64,000 nt of DNA, taken from NCBI RefSeq assembly GCF_028747645.1, contig NZ_CP118100.1, forward strand, positions 2,604,001-2,668,000, written 5' to 3'. The DNA comes from Microbacterium esteraromaticum. Its GTDB lineage: Bacteria; Actinomycetota; Actinomycetes; Actinomycetales; Microbacteriaceae. Within the stretch, counting starts at the first letter, position 1. Every line of letters starts with the position of its first letter. The position numbers and the translations under genes are program-made. The notes under the pieces are model-generated. The model worked only from the letters and a program-made list of their open reading frames with translations. It was not told the origin of the DNA and made no database searches. Positions 53,531-63,200 of the stretch are shown one piece after another.

Positions 53531-54616
53531 TCAGCCCTCGCGCAGCGGCACGCGCACGTCGCCGCCGGATTCCTCGGTCAACCGCTGCCCCATCTGCACG
53601 TAGGTGGGCTGAGCGATGAAACCGCCCGCGAACAGCGCCTGCCCCTGCGTGAACCGCTGTGATCGGCTGACCTTGTCGCCGGCGAAGCCGAAGACGTCGG
53701 CGAGTTCGGCGAGATCCCGCGGTGCGTTCACCCGCATCAGGCCGAGGTTGTCGCACTGCGAGAGCACGTTCGGGTGGATCTTCGTCGGCCGCTGCGTCGA
53801 CAGCAGAAGCCACAGGCCGAACTTACGGCCCTCTGCCGCGATCTGCACCAGCTGCTCGGTCAGTGCGCGTTCGACGTCGGTGCGGGGATTCGGGGGGCAC
53901 AGGTTGTGCGCCTCGTCGATCACGATGAGGATGGGTCGGCGTTCTTCGCGGTTGCGCCAGAGGTGCTCGAGGACGGCGAGCGCGGCGATCTTGGGCTCGG
54001 CCTGGTGCGCGAACCCGCCCAGGTCCATCACGGTCGCGCGGGGACGTTCATCGATGGCATCCGTGACCGTCGTCGAGCCACGCGACCACAGGTCCCAGTC
54101 GAGCACCTCGAGGTTGTCGACGCGGTTGGCGAGACGCCGCATTCCCGGATCATCGGATGCCCGCAGCCGGGCGACCATATTGTCGGTGTCGAGCACCTCG
54201 GTGTGCTCTTCGATGTGCAGCAGCAGGTTGTACTCCTCGGGGTCGGCGATGGGGTCGAGCTGCAGCAGTGCCGCTTTGGACGGCGTCGACAGGTCGACGT
54301 AGCGCACGTGCAGGCGTTCACCGTCGGAGCGCGAGGAGTGGAACACCCGGATGTCGGTCTCGGCGATCCGGTTCGCGACGTCGTCACCGGCGCTCTCTCG
54401 CGCTTCGTTCAGTCGGACGAAGTCGGAGTTGGGGTCGAGGATGAGCATGGGCAGTTCGGTGTGCAGCAGCAGCTGCTCGAGCACGACGCCGAGGGCGTAG
54501 GTCTTTCCGCTGCCGCTCTGGCCGCACCAGAACGTGTGGCGGTTGAATCGGCGCGCGTCCAGCTGAACCGGCGCGTTCGGGGTGTCGAGTTCGGTACCGA
54601 TCGTCAGCTGCGTCAT
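53531..54616 (-). CDS. HerA-like ATPase (DUF87/FtsK-HerA superfamily)
   Basis: A 361-residue P-loop ATPase. Walker A is GQSGSGKT near residue 33, Walker B with the helicase-like DEAH-type box is ILIVIDEAHN, and a sensor-like TQRPTKIHPNVLSQCDN follows. It lacks the N-terminal HAS-barrel of archaeal HerA and no NurA nuclease is adjacent, so it is not a standard end-resection pair. AGGTGG precedes the ATG. It is the first gene of a two-gene operon with the SulP transporter; the link between the two is unexplained. Confidence 0.82.
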   Translation of the reverse strand: MTQLTIGTELDTPNAPVQLDARRFNRHTFWCGQSGSGKTYALGVVLEQLLLHTELPMLILDPNSDFVRLNEARESAGDDVANRIAETDIRVFHSSRSDGERLHVRYVDLSTPSKAALLQLDPIADPEEYNLLLHIEEHTEVLDTDNMVARLRASDDPGMRRLANRVDNLEVLDWDLWSRGSTTVTDAIDERPRATVMDLGGFAHQAEPKIAALAVLEHLWRNREERRPILIVIDEAHNLCPPNPRTDVERALTEQLVQIAAEGRKFGLWLLLSTQRPTKIHPNVLSQCDNLGLMRVNAPRDLAELADVFGFAGDKVSRSQRFTQGQALFAGGFIAQPTYVQMGQRLTEESGGDVRVPLREG

Positions 54617-54745
54617 CTTCCACCTTCGTTGTGCGTGACGGGGCCATGCGTACCACTGAACGTAGAGGATGATCCGGCGCGTGACGAGAGCGGATCGCCC
54701 TGCCATGATGAGCAGGGTCCCCATCATTCGCGCACGGAGGTTCCC

Positions 54746-55420
54746 ATGCTCGAGGTTCTCGGTAGCGTTCTACCCACCGCCGTGGGTATCGCGATCAGTC
54801 CGATCCCGCTCATCGCGGTGATCCTCATGCTGATGTCTCCGCGTCCGCGGCAGCTCGGACTCGGGTTCCTGGTCGGCTGGTTGCTGGGCGTTCTGGTGGC
54901 GACGACGGCCTTCACCCTCCTGGCAGGGGTGATCCCCGAGCCCGAGGAATCCGACGGCGCGCAGCCCGTGATCGCGGTGATCCAGCTCGTGCTGGGGACG
55001 TTGCTGCTGCTGTTGGCCGCACGTCAGTGGCGTTCTCGCCCTGCGCCGGGCGAAGAGGCCGAACTGCCGGCGTGGATGGCGAAGATCGACTCGATGAACC
55101 CGTTCGCCGCTACCGGGCTGGCGTTCGTGCTGGCCGCGATCAACCCCAAGAACTTGTTGCTGGCCGTTGCCGCGGGCAGCATGATCGGACGCGCCGAGCT
55201 CGACGTGCCCGAGCAGTTGACCGTGGTACTCGTCTTCGGTCTCATCGCGGCGCTGACCGTCGCGATCCCGGTGATCGCCGTGATCGTGGCGCCGCACAAG
55301 GCCGCGACGCTGCTCTCGGGCATCCGCACCTGGCTCACCGCGCACAACGCGGTGATCATGATGACGCTCTTCCTCGTGCTCGGTGCGCAGATCATCGGCA
55401 AGGCGCTCGGCAACTTCTGA
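54746..55420 (+). CDS. GAP/Sap (sulfolipid-1-addressing-like) membrane protein
   Basis: A 224-residue six-helix membrane protein of the LysE/GAP superfamily. It has MLEVLGSVLPTAVGIAISPI and the NPKNLLLAVAAG motif that marks the GAP group, with a charged cytosolic loop (RSRPAPGEEAELPAWMAKID) between the two halves. In mycobacteria the relatives export glycopeptidolipid or sulfolipid; here a small-molecule or lipid exporter is inferred. GGAGG stands 5 nt before the ATG. It converges with the AAA-type gene. Confidence 0.85.
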   Translation: MLEVLGSVLPTAVGIAISPIPLIAVILMLMSPRPRQLGLGFLVGWLLGVLVATTAFTLLAGVIPEPEESDGAQPVIAVIQLVLGTLLLLLAARQWRSRPAPGEEAELPAWMAKIDSMNPFAATGLAFVLAAINPKNLLLAVAAGSMIGRAELDVPEQLTVVLVFGLIAALTVAIPVIAVIVAPHKAATLLSGIRTWLTAHNAVIMMTLFLVLGAQIIGKALGNF

Positions 55421-55425
55421 AGCGG

Positions 55426-55956
55426 TCAACCGCTCTCGGCGAGCAGGCGGCGCAGCCGTTCGCTGCGCGAGCCGGTGATCTCGATCACGCGGGTGTGCCT
55501 GGCGAGGTCGGCCGCATCCACAAGCTCGAGCAGCGCATCGTTCATGGCGCGTCGCAGGGGCAGGTCCTCGTCGGGGCCGGGTGCCGTGGAGTCGCGGTGC
55601 TCGATCGGCAGCACGACCCACAGGTCCAGATGCGCCAGCGCATCCTCCGCAACAGCCACGAGCTCATCCGGCGCCGGGTGCGCGGTACGACCCAGGTCGT
55701 GCAGAGCGTTGAGGTAGGCGACAAAATCGAGCGGAGTGCGTTCGATGATGCGGGCGGCGCCGGGGGTCGATGCCGACAGCGCCCGCGCCGAGACGAGGAG
55801 CTGCTGGGCGAACTCCTCGAACCCTGGAGCGGATGCCGCGTGCTCGACCAGCTCGAAAGGATCAGGGACGTGCTCGACCCCCGGCCTCTCGTCGAGATAG
55901 TCGCCGATCAGCGTGGTCTTGCCGGTGGCGTGCGCCCCTGAGACCGCGATCCTCAC
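55426..55956 (-). CDS. P-loop NTPase, NadR/Ttd14-like AAA protein
   Basis: A 176-residue single-domain P-loop protein. The Walker A is SGAHATGKTT at residues 6-15, and the conserved IIERTPLDFVAYLNALHDLG resembles the NadR kinase-like AAA_28 group, which phosphorylates or binds nucleosides. The start is GTG at 55956, 15 nt after the stop of the beta-lactamase-fold lipoprotein gene, so the two may be cotranscribed. The substrate is unknown. Confidence 0.8.
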   Translation of the reverse strand: MRIAVSGAHATGKTTLIGDYLDERPGVEHVPDPFELVEHAASAPGFEEFAQQLLVSARALSASTPGAARIIERTPLDFVAYLNALHDLGRTAHPAPDELVAVAEDALAHLDLWVVLPIEHRDSTAPGPDEDLPLRRAMNDALLELVDAADLARHTRVIEITGSRSERLRRLLAESG

Positions 55957-55971
55957 GTCCGTACCTGTCCG

Positions 55972-57591
55972 CTACGACGTCTTCGTCCAGGTTCCGAGCC
56001 CGCGCGTATCGAAGGTGTCGAGCCGCAGCTGCACGCCTCCGTCTTCGTGGGTGACCCACGCGCTGGCCAAGGAACCGTACGGGGCATTCTCGTTCTCGGG
56101 CGCGTACGCCATGCGCTCCTCGTCCCACGGCTGCAATGCCATCTCGGTGACACCGCCGGGTCCGATGCGCGCCACCAGCCCGTCTCCGACGGCGACGACC
56201 TCCATGTCGCCGAAGTAGTCGTTGGCGTAGCGCCCGGTCAGGGCATCCGCGTCATCCGGCAGTGCGGCGCCACCGGGCGCCTCGCTGCCCGCCAGGTCTC
56301 CGATGGGAGTCAAGTACCCCGCGAAGACGCCACCGAAGTCTGCCGTCCAGTCGCGCGTGACGAATCCGAACTGCACGAGGTCGGTGAACTCGGCGATCAC
56401 CGACTCGGCCGCTCCCACGGGGGCGCCATTGGTGAGCACGACGATGCCGAGGTCGAGATCGGGGACCACCTGGAAGGCGCTGCCGGCCCCGAGCACGAAC
56501 GCCCCGGAGTGCGAGTACGCGATCCGTCCCGACAGCAACGGCGAGGCGTTGAACCCGAACCCGTAGTGCGAGGGGCGCACAGCGAGGTCATTGCCCCCGC
56601 CCGAGATCACCTGCGGTGACATCGCTTCGCGCAGTGCGTCCGCGTCGATGCTCATCTGGTCGCTCTCGCCCTCGGCCAGCAGCACCCGCATCCACAGCGC
56701 GAGGTCGTTCGCGGTCGACGAGACTCCGCCGGCCGGCGCCTGGGCGTCGGGGTCGCGGTCGTACCGGGGCGTGAACTCGCCATCGATCTTGGCGTGCAGC
56801 ACGGCACGGTCGGTCCGGCTCAGGTAGTCGTCATGCCGGGCCGACGACGAGTCCATTCCCAGGGGCTCGAACACCAGCTCGTCCATGAGCTCTTCCCACG
56901 TCTGTCCGCGCGAGACGGCCACGGCCTCGGCCCCCACCGTGAGTCCGAAGTTCGAGTAGTGGTAGCTGTCCCGAAACACATCGAGCGGGTTCAGCTGCAG
57001 GCGCTGCAGGATCTCGTCCCGGTCGTAGCCGATGTCTTCGAGGTCGTCGCCGGTGCCCGTGAACATGCCGGTGCGATGACTGAAGGCATCGCCGACCGTC
57101 GCGCTCTGCGCGGCGACCGGGTCCGAGAAGAAGACGCCCGGCATGAGGTCACGGATCGGTGTCCGCCAATCGAGATAGCTCTCGGATTCGGCGATCGCGG
57201 CGGCGACGCCGGTCGCCGACAGCGGCTTCGACAATGAGGCGATCTGAAAGACCGTGTCGGGGGTGACCGACTCGTCGGCTCCGATCTCACGCACACCGAA
57301 CCCCTGCGAATAGACGGTGTCGTCCCCGTGCACCACCGCGATCGACATGCCGGGCACGTCGGTCTCGGCCAGAACCCGCTCCGCGATGTCGGGCAGTTCC
57401 TCCAGTGCCTCGGCTATCCGTTGCTCGCTCGTCTCGCCCTGCGGCAGGGCGAGAACGTCGGCGTTGGGCTGTGTCCCGAGGACGACACCGTCGACCGGTG
57501 ACGAAGTCTCACCCGAGCACGCGGAGAGCACGAGCATCCCCAGTGCCACTGCTCCCGCTGCCCCGGCCCGCACGCTTTTTCTTCGCACCAT
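55972..57591 (-). CDS. Serine beta-lactamase-fold lipoprotein (class C-like esterase/peptidase)
   Basis: An exported 539-residue lipoprotein. The signal peptide ends in the lipobox LSAC near residue 21. The catalytic domain has SxxK (SLSK), YxN (YSNFG) and HxG (HSGAF) in the usual order, followed by a C-terminal lipocalin-like domain with GVTEMALQPWDEERMAYAPE. Such proteins are often esterases or D-Ala-D-Ala peptidases rather than resistance enzymes. ATG at 57591 is chosen, with a GTG one codon later and an upstream ATG at 57603 as alternatives. A two-component system lies directly upstream. Confidence 0.85.
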   Translation of the reverse strand: MVRRKSVRAGAAGAVALGMLVLSACSGETSSPVDGVVLGTQPNADVLALPQGETSEQRIAEALEELPDIAERVLAETDVPGMSIAVVHGDDTVYSQGFGVREIGADESVTPDTVFQIASLSKPLSATGVAAAIAESESYLDWRTPIRDLMPGVFFSDPVAAQSATVGDAFSHRTGMFTGTGDDLEDIGYDRDEILQRLQLNPLDVFRDSYHYSNFGLTVGAEAVAVSRGQTWEELMDELVFEPLGMDSSSARHDDYLSRTDRAVLHAKIDGEFTPRYDRDPDAQAPAGGVSSTANDLALWMRVLLAEGESDQMSIDADALREAMSPQVISGGGNDLAVRPSHYGFGFNASPLLSGRIAYSHSGAFVLGAGSAFQVVPDLDLGIVVLTNGAPVGAAESVIAEFTDLVQFGFVTRDWTADFGGVFAGYLTPIGDLAGSEAPGGAALPDDADALTGRYANDYFGDMEVVAVGDGLVARIGPGGVTEMALQPWDEERMAYAPENENAPYGSLASAWVTHEDGGVQLRLDTFDTRGLGTWTKTS

Positions 57592-57632
57592 GCCTCCCAG
57601 CATTTCCCACCGGCCGGCGCAGCGCTATAGAC

Positions 57633-58361
57633 CTAGGTCGCCAATCGCTGCGGGTCCTGGCTCAGGTAGTGCAGCACCGCGAGCACGCGACGATGCGCGT
57701 CGGCGGCGAGCGGTAGCCCCAGCGCGTCGTAGATGCGTGAGATGTGCTGCACGACGGCTTTGTCGGTGATCGAGAGACGCGCCGCGATGGCCGCATTGCT
57801 GCGCCCCTGGGCGACCAGTGCGAGCACCTCGCGCTGTCGGACGGTGAGCTCGGCGACAGCCGCGTCGGCGCGCGTCGCGCGCGCCACCATGATCGCGACG
57901 ACGTCGGGGTCGATCGCCGTTCCCCCGGCCGCGACGGCGCGCACGTCGTCGACGAACAGGTCGACATCGGTGATGCGCTGCTTGAGCAGGTACCCCGTCC
58001 CCCCGCGGATGCCCGTGCCGGGCCACGCATCACGATCGACCCGCGCATCATCGTCCATGCCCAGCAGCTCCATCGCGTAGCGCCGCTGAACATGCTGCGA
58101 GAGCACCATGATGGCGGTGTCCGGCGCGAGCTCGCGGATGCGGGCGGCCGCACGGAGCCCCTCGTCGGTGTAGGTCGGAGGCATCCGGATGTCGGTGATG
58201 ACCAGCTCAGGCCGGGCCGCACTGACCGCGTCGATCAGTTCGTCCACGTCCGAGACCGAGCCGACGATCCGCATGCCGGCGTCCCTCAGCATCAGCTCGA
58301 GCCCTCGTCGCAGCAGAGCCTCGTCCTCGGCGACCACCACACGCAGGGGTTCGTCACCCAT
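57633..58361 (-). CDS. LuxR-family response regulator
   Basis: A 242-residue NarL-type regulator. The receiver domain has acidic residues E12 and D13 and phospho-acceptor D57 in VITDIRMPP; the C-terminal helix-turn-helix contains LTVRQREVLALVAQGRSNAA. Its ATG is inside the last codons of the histidine kinase gene (8-base overlap), so both are translated together. An extended loop (DDDARVDRDAWPGTGIRGG) in the receiver is longer than usual. Confidence 0.92.
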   Translation of the reverse strand: MGDEPLRVVVAEDEALLRRGLELMLRDAGMRIVGSVSDVDELIDAVSAARPELVITDIRMPPTYTDEGLRAAARIRELAPDTAIMVLSQHVQRRYAMELLGMDDDARVDRDAWPGTGIRGGTGYLLKQRITDVDLFVDDVRAVAAGGTAIDPDVVAIMVARATRADAAVAELTVRQREVLALVAQGRSNAAIAARLSITDKAVVQHISRIYDALGLPLAADAHRRVLAVLHYLSQDPQRLAT

Positions 58362-60114
58362 CGTCCACCTCCACACGCACCAGCGTGCCACCGTCACGCG
58401 GGCTGTCCACACGCAGCATCCCCCCGAGCACATCGACGCGCTCGCGCATACCGGTCAGCCCTGCTCCCGCGCCGGCGACCGCACCGCCGCAGCCGTCATC
58501 GCGGATCTCGATGCGCAGGCGGTCGCCGTCGCGGGCGACGGTGACGTCGACCGCCGTCGCGCCGGAGTGCTTGACCACGTTGGCGAGAGCCTCGGCGATG
58601 ACGAAGTAGACGGTGCTCTCGGTCGCGGGGCGCGGTCGGCGGTCACCGAGGGTCATGCGCAGCTCGACCGGCACCGGCATCCGATCGACGAGATCCTCGA
58701 CCGCTTCTGCGAGTCCGCGCTGCATCAGCGCGGCCGGCATCACATCCTGCACGATCTGCCGCAACCCCGCCGCAGACCCGTCGATGCCTCGCCGCAGCGC
58801 GACGGCGTGCTCCGCGGCGACGGTGCCGGCGCCGGCTGCCTGGGCGAGCTCCTGCGCTTGCAAGCCGAGCAGCACGAGCTCGACCTGCAGACCGTCATGC
58901 AGATCCTGGGCGATTCGTCGTCGTTCCGTATCGGCGACATCGACCAAACGCTCCCGCGAGCGCTGCAGATCGGCCCGGCTCGCGCGCAGCAGAGCGATCA
59001 ACCGGTCGCGATCGAGCGCGATGGCGATCGCGCGCCCCACGCTCTGCACCGACTCGGGTTCGGCGATCAGAGCCCGGTCGTAGACGAGCGCGCCGATGCG
59101 TCGCCCGTCGAGTGCGATCGGTTCGAGCGCGCGCCGCGGGTCGACGTGTTCGGTCCCGACGGCGCGTCCCTCGGCGTCCAGGTACCGTTCGGCGTCCGCA
59201 TCCCAGAACCAGACGTCCAGCGACGGATCGCCCAGGACGCCGCCGAGCACCGCCGAGATACTCGTGCGCTCGGCGGTGAGATGCGCGAGCAGCACCCCTG
59301 CCTCTTCGACCCGGGTGGCGCGGGCGACCCCGCCACGCAGCGCCGCGATCACCACGGCAATGGGCACGAGCGTCAGGACGGTGATCTGCAACGAACCGGT
59401 CTGCTCGGGCGTCCAGCCGGCCAGGGCCGGCAGCACCTGCGACGCCGTCAGCAAAGTGATCAGCGCGACGAAACCGAACGCGTACAGCGGTGCCAGCACC
59501 CGCCGTTCGGCAGCTGTCGCCCGCACGATGCGCAGAACCAGCAGCACGGCCGTCATCGTGAAGGTCATGACCCCGGCGATCGCCTGCACCTGGCCGGTGG
59601 CCGTCACGAACGCTGGGGGTGGGACGAGGCCGAAGACAGCAGGGTAGGCGGCGAGCGCCGCAGGCAGTTGCAGGACGGTGGAGATCAGATAGCCCGAGGC
59701 GACCGTCGCCCGCTCGGGCCAGGCTCTGAGGCGACCGGTCGGGAACGACAGCAGCAGGTGGATCAGGGTGGCCAGGGGCATCGTCGCGCACAGGGCGCCG
59801 AGGGCGGCGAGTGTCGTGTTCTGGGCGTTGACCAACCCCGACAATGTCATGGCCGCCGCGGCGCACAGGATCAGCGGCCCCATCAGGCTGGTCGGACGCG
59901 CTGACCACGCCAGCAGGCCGACTGCCACGTGCAGCAGCACGGCCACGGGGAACAGCAGCAGCCCGTAGACGCTGTCACCGTTCGGTGCGATCGCGACCAC
60001 CAGCATCCCGATGGTCAGCAGCGCGCCCCAGAACACGGCGAGCAGCGCGCGGTTCAGCGATCGGCGCAGCGGAGACGGCCCGTACTGCGGGGTCGTACCG
60101 CCTCGTCTGCGCAT
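58354..60114 (-). CDS. Sensor histidine kinase, NarL/DesK type
   Basis: A 586-residue kinase with about seven N-terminal membrane helices (to about residue 260), a linker with a GAF-like region, the HisKA_3 dimerisation site with phospho-acceptor H406 (RRIAQDLHDGLQ), and the ATP-binding domain with EALANVVKHSGA (N box) and IEIRDDGCGG. Many small helices in the sensor part suggest detection of a membrane signal, such as cell-wall antibiotics. GGGGG precedes the ATG. The response regulator follows with overlapping ends; the neighbouring beta-lactamase-fold lipoprotein is a plausible target. Confidence 0.92.
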   Translation of the reverse strand: MRRRGGTTPQYGPSPLRRSLNRALLAVFWGALLTIGMLVVAIAPNGDSVYGLLLFPVAVLLHVAVGLLAWSARPTSLMGPLILCAAAAMTLSGLVNAQNTTLAALGALCATMPLATLIHLLLSFPTGRLRAWPERATVASGYLISTVLQLPAALAAYPAVFGLVPPPAFVTATGQVQAIAGVMTFTMTAVLLVLRIVRATAAERRVLAPLYAFGFVALITLLTASQVLPALAGWTPEQTGSLQITVLTLVPIAVVIAALRGGVARATRVEEAGVLLAHLTAERTSISAVLGGVLGDPSLDVWFWDADAERYLDAEGRAVGTEHVDPRRALEPIALDGRRIGALVYDRALIAEPESVQSVGRAIAIALDRDRLIALLRASRADLQRSRERLVDVADTERRRIAQDLHDGLQVELVLLGLQAQELAQAAGAGTVAAEHAVALRRGIDGSAAGLRQIVQDVMPAALMQRGLAEAVEDLVDRMPVPVELRMTLGDRRPRPATESTVYFVIAEALANVVKHSGATAVDVTVARDGDRLRIEIRDDGCGGAVAGAGAGLTGMRERVDVLGGMLRVDSPRDGGTLVRVEVDDG

Positions 60115-60200
60115 CGCCCCCAGCTAAGCACACGCCGCCGACGGAGGACATCGGCGACGATGTCGGCGGCGATGTCGGCGGCCCGCGCGATGATGGAGGC

Positions 60201-63200
60201 ATGAGCAGCGTACTCGATCGCTTCACGCCCGCGACCCAGGAGTGGTTCCGCGGGGCGTTCGACGCGCCGACGCCCGCCCAACAAGGCGCGTGGGAGGCCG
60301 TGTCCGCTGACCGCAGCGCACTGGTGGTGGCGCCGACCGGTTCCGGCAAGACACTGTCCGCCTTCCTGTGGGCGATCGACAGCGTCTTCCGTGAGCGGAT
60401 GGCGGAGTCGGATGCCATCGATGCGGCCGCACGCACGCGCATCCTCTACATCTCACCGCTGAAGGCCCTCGGCGTCGACGTCGAGCGCAATCTGCGTTCG
60501 CCGCTCGTCGGCATCGGCCAGTCGGCCCGCCGGCTGGGTCTCGATGTGCCCGAGATCTCGGTCGGTGTGCGCTCCGGAGACACGACGGCGGCGGATCGTC
60601 GCCGTCTCGTGAGCGCACCGCCCGACATCCTCATCACCACCCCCGAGTCGCTGTACCTGATGCTCACCAGCCGCGCCGGCGAGACGCTGCGCGGCGTGCA
60701 CACGGTGATCATCGATGAGGTGCACGCGGTCGCCTCGACCAAACGGGGCGCGCACCTGGCGGTGAGCCTCGAGCGCTTGGACGCCCTGCGCGCGGCGCAC
60801 GGCGCCGACCGCCCTGCACAGCGCATCGGGTTGTCGGCCACCGTGCGGCCGATCGACGAGGTCGCCCGCTTTCTCGGCGGTTCGGCACCCGTAGAGATCG
60901 TCGCGCCGCCCGCATCGAAGACCTTCGAGCTCGACGTCGTGGTGCCGCTGGACGACATGCGAAACCCTCCCCCGCCGCCGGGGGCCGCCACCGGTGGCGG
61001 CGCTGTGTCGGCCGACGCCGCTGGCGACGACGCCGTGCTGACCGAGGTCACCGGATCGGTCTGGCCGCACGTCGAAGAAGCGATCGTCGATCGTGTGCTC
61101 CAGAACCGCTCGACGATCGTGTTCGCGAACTCCCGTCGACTGGCCGAGCGCCTGACGGGGCGGCTGAACGAGATCTACGCCGAGCGGCACGAGATCGCGC
61201 TGGCTGCACCTGGGGCGCCGCCCGCCGCGATGATCGCGCAGGGCGGGCAGACCGCCGGGGCGCCACCGGTGCTCGCCAAGGCGCACCACGGTTCCGTGTC
61301 CAAAGAGCAGCGCGCCCAGGTCGAAGACGAACTCAAGTCGGGTGTGCTGCGCTGCGCGGTCGCGACGAGCAGCCTCGAGCTCGGCATCGACATGGGCGCC
61401 GTCGACCTGGTGATCCAGGTCGAGGCTCCTCCGTCGGCCGCCTCGGGTCTGCAACGGGTCGGACGCGCAGGGCACCAGGTCGGCGAGATCAGCCGTGCGG
61501 CGCTGTTCCCGAAGCACCGCGGCGACGTGCTGCACACAGCCATCGTCACCGAGCGGATGCTGGCGGGCAGGATCGAGGCGATCACCGTCCCCCGCAATCC
61601 CCTCGACATCCTCGCCCAGCAGACCATCGCCGCGTGCGCACTCGACCCGATCTCCGTCGAGGACTGGTTCGAGACCGTGCGCCGCAGCGCCCCCTTCCAG
61701 ACGCTGCCGCGCTCGGCGTACGAAGCCACGCTGGACCTGCTCGCAGGACGCTTCCCCTCCGACGAGTTCGCCGAGCTGCGTCCGCGGCTGGTCTGGGACC
61801 GCGATGCGGGCACGCTCACCGGGCGCCCGGGGGCGCAGCGCATCGCGGTGACCAGCGGCGGCACGATCCCCGACCGCGGGCTGTTCGGAGTGTTCGTCTC
61901 GGGCGAGTCGACCGGCGCCCGGGTCGGCGAACTCGACGAGGAGATGGTCTACGAGTCACGCGTCGGTGACGTCTTCACCCTGGGTACGACCAGTTGGCGG
62001 ATCGCCGAGATCACCCACGACCGGGTCAACGTGCTGCCTGCGTACGGTCAACCGGGCCGGGTGCCGTTCTGGCACGGCGACGGCATCGGTCGCCCGTTCG
62101 AGCTCGGCCAGGCACTCGGGCGCTTCTCGCGCGAGGTCTCGACGGCATCACCCGACGACGCCGAACGGCGGCTTGTCGCCGCCGGACTCGACGCGAACGC
62201 ACGCGCCAATCTGCTGGGTCATCTCGCCGAGCAGCGCGAGGCCACCGGGACGTTGCCCACCGACCGCGCCCTCACCGTCGAGCGCGGTCACGACGAGGTC
62301 GGCGACTGGCGGCTGATCCTGCATTCCCCGTACGGCATGAAGGTGCATGCGCCCTGGGCGCTGGCGGTGAACGCGCGCGTACGGGAACGTCTCGGAGTCG
62401 AGGGATCGGCCGTGGCGAGCGACGACGGGATCATCGTGCGCATCCCGGATGCCGAGTCCGAGCCGCCCGGTGCCGACCTGTTCGTCTTCGACCCCGATGA
62501 ACTGGAGCAGCTCGTCACCGCCGAGGTCGGGGGTTCCGCGCTGTTCGCCTCGCGGTTCCGGGAGTGCGCTGCACGCGCGCTGCTCATGCCGCGCATGAAC
62601 CCGAACAAGCGCACGCCGCTGTGGCAGCAGCGTCAGCGCTCGGCGCAGCTGCTCGAAGTGGCGCGCCGCCACCCGACGTTCCCGATCATCCTCGAGACGC
62701 TCCGCGAAGTGCTGCAGGACGTCTACGACCTGCCAGCGTTGCGCGGGCTGATCAGTGACATCGCCGAGCGGCGGATCCGTCTGGTCGAGACCGAGCCCGC
62801 GATGCCGTCGCCGTTCGCGCGCGACCTGCTGTTCGGGTACGTGGGCGCGTTCATGTACGAGGGCGATTCGCCGCTCGCCGAGCGCAGGGCCGCCGCACTC
62901 GCCGTCGATCCCGCACTGCTGGCCGAGTTGCTCGGCACCATCGAGATGCGTGAGCTGCTCGACCCCGACGTGATCGCCCAGCACGAGCGCGAGCTGCAGC
63001 GCCTCGATCCTCAGCGCCGTGCGCGCGGCATCGAGGGCGTCGCCGACCTGCTGCGACAGCTCGGACCGCTCGATGCCGACGAGGTCGGTGCGCGCCTTGA
63101 GCCGCCCTCGATCGATGAGCGAGCGCAGCGAGAGGGAGCGCCGGCTGAGGCATCGGCGCCGACCGCACGGGCATCCGCATTCCTGTCCGAGCTCGTGGCG

